From assembly GCF_900168125.1 (NCBI RefSeq), contig NZ_FUZF01000026.1:1-35357 (forward strand): a DNA stretch of 35,357 nt. Direction: 5' to 3'. Below the pieces are notes generated by a model that saw nothing but the letters and a program-made list of their open reading frames with translations, was not told the origin of the DNA and made no database searches. This stretch comes from Sphingobacterium nematocida (lineage in GTDB: Bacteria > Bacteroidota > Bacteroidia > Sphingobacteriales > Sphingobacteriaceae). The position numbers and the translations under genes were made by a program. Positions within the stretch are counted from its first letter, which is position 1. The number at the start of each line of letters is the position of its first letter. This document shows positions 35,152 to 35,357 of this stretch, piece by piece.

Positions 35152-35201
35152 AAAAAAAACACTAAATAGTAAAAGGTAGCGTTTGCTACCTTTTACTATT
35201 T
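35152..35201 (-). terminator. Rho-independent terminator of the gene entering from the right edge
   Basis: A perfect 17-bp stem (35164-35180 with 35185-35201, loop GTTT) is followed on the - strand by AGTG and eight T residues. It lies 12 bases after the stop of the partial gene and just upstream of the histidine kinase start. Confidence 0.9.
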
Positions 35202-35213
35202 GTTCTAATGGAC

Positions 35214-35357
35214 TTAACTCCAATGATAAACAGGTCTTCGCTTAATCGGTGGCGGCGTATTACCGCGATCTCCACCTGTGCCTTGCTCTTGGTCAACGAG
35301 TGCTAAACCTAAAGTCTTTTTGAGCGGTTTGACTGGCGGCGGCGTATTACCACGATC
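35214..35357 (-). CDS. C-terminal fragment of an unrecognised protein with a repeated DRGNTPPP motif
   Basis: 47 residues are visible to the TAA at 35214-35216, and the start lies outside the window. DRGNTPPPVK opens the fragment and recurs as DRGNTPPPIK 29 residues later, with the spacer LGLALVDQEQGTGG between them. The short basic tail KRRPVYHWS follows. No family recognised. It could be a repetitive small protein or peptide precursor. A strong terminator follows. Confidence 0.6.
   Translation of the reverse strand, partial: DRGNTPPPVKPLKKTLGLALVDQEQGTGGDRGNTPPPIKRRPVYHWS

Noticed and set aside
1..35357. tRNA, rRNA, CRISPR arrays and riboswitches
   Set aside because: No cloverleaf-like, rRNA-like or short-repeat/spacer pattern was seen when reading both strands by eye.

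Overview
The window looks like chromosomal accessory DNA of a Bacteroidota bacterium, most likely Sphingobacteriales (Sphingobacterium/Pedobacter-like). This is an inference from the AT-rich sequence, the near absence of Shine-Dalgarno motifs, two TAnnTTTG-type -7 promoter elements, many short secreted or lipobox proteins, Fn3-like repeat lipoproteins and a TPR-type histidine kinase. The last 2.6 kb (a two-component pair) appears visibly richer in G+C than the rest and may be the edge of the core genome.

Left part (1-7.4 kb, + strand). The right end of an IS21-family element (istB C-terminus plus 21-bp-spaced terminal repeats) has cut into the first gene of an ABC three-component (ABC-3C) conflict system. 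The C-terminal domain of that gene stays in frame into the IS. The middle component and the DUF3732-type SMC/Rad50-like ATPase follow intact. The ATPase is tightly coupled to a two-TM protein and a cupin-like protein. A gene of unknown function and a GIY-YIG nuclease-like gene come next, then two small secreted or lipid-anchored proteins.

Middle part (7.9-14.3 kb, + strand). A four-gene operon encodes a membrane-anchored TerB-C protein, a BREX BrxD/DUF2791-like ATPase, an Lhr-like superfamily II helicase and an unrecognised 211-residue protein. It looks like a compact DNA-processing or defence module, without the methylase and phosphatase genes of BREX. Two exported proteins follow. One is a lipoprotein with two zinc ribbons, closed by a clear terminator. 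A lipoprotein staphylococcal-nuclease homologue lies convergent to it.

Right part (16.4-32.3 kb, - strand). Twelve genes, mostly separated by 0-45 bases, form one apparent operon around homologues of the enterobacterial virulence factors SrfB (actin/Hsp70-fold) and SrfC (large GTPase). The other genes encode a GYF-DUF805 membrane protein, a second GTPase, six further single- or multi-pass inner-membrane proteins, a periplasmic-plus-outer-membrane beta-barrel protein and a lipoprotein of six Fn3-like repeats. Together they could build a trans-envelope, NTP-driven machine. This is the strongest candidate for an undescribed system.

A striking regulatory detail: an inverted repeat TACGG-N4-CCGTA lies exactly 22 bases before a TAnnTTTG -7 element both upstream of the Srf-like operon and upstream of the secreted-protein gene at 14.5 kb. 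One activator probably controls both. The LuxR/NarL-type response regulator next to the operon is an obvious but unproven candidate.
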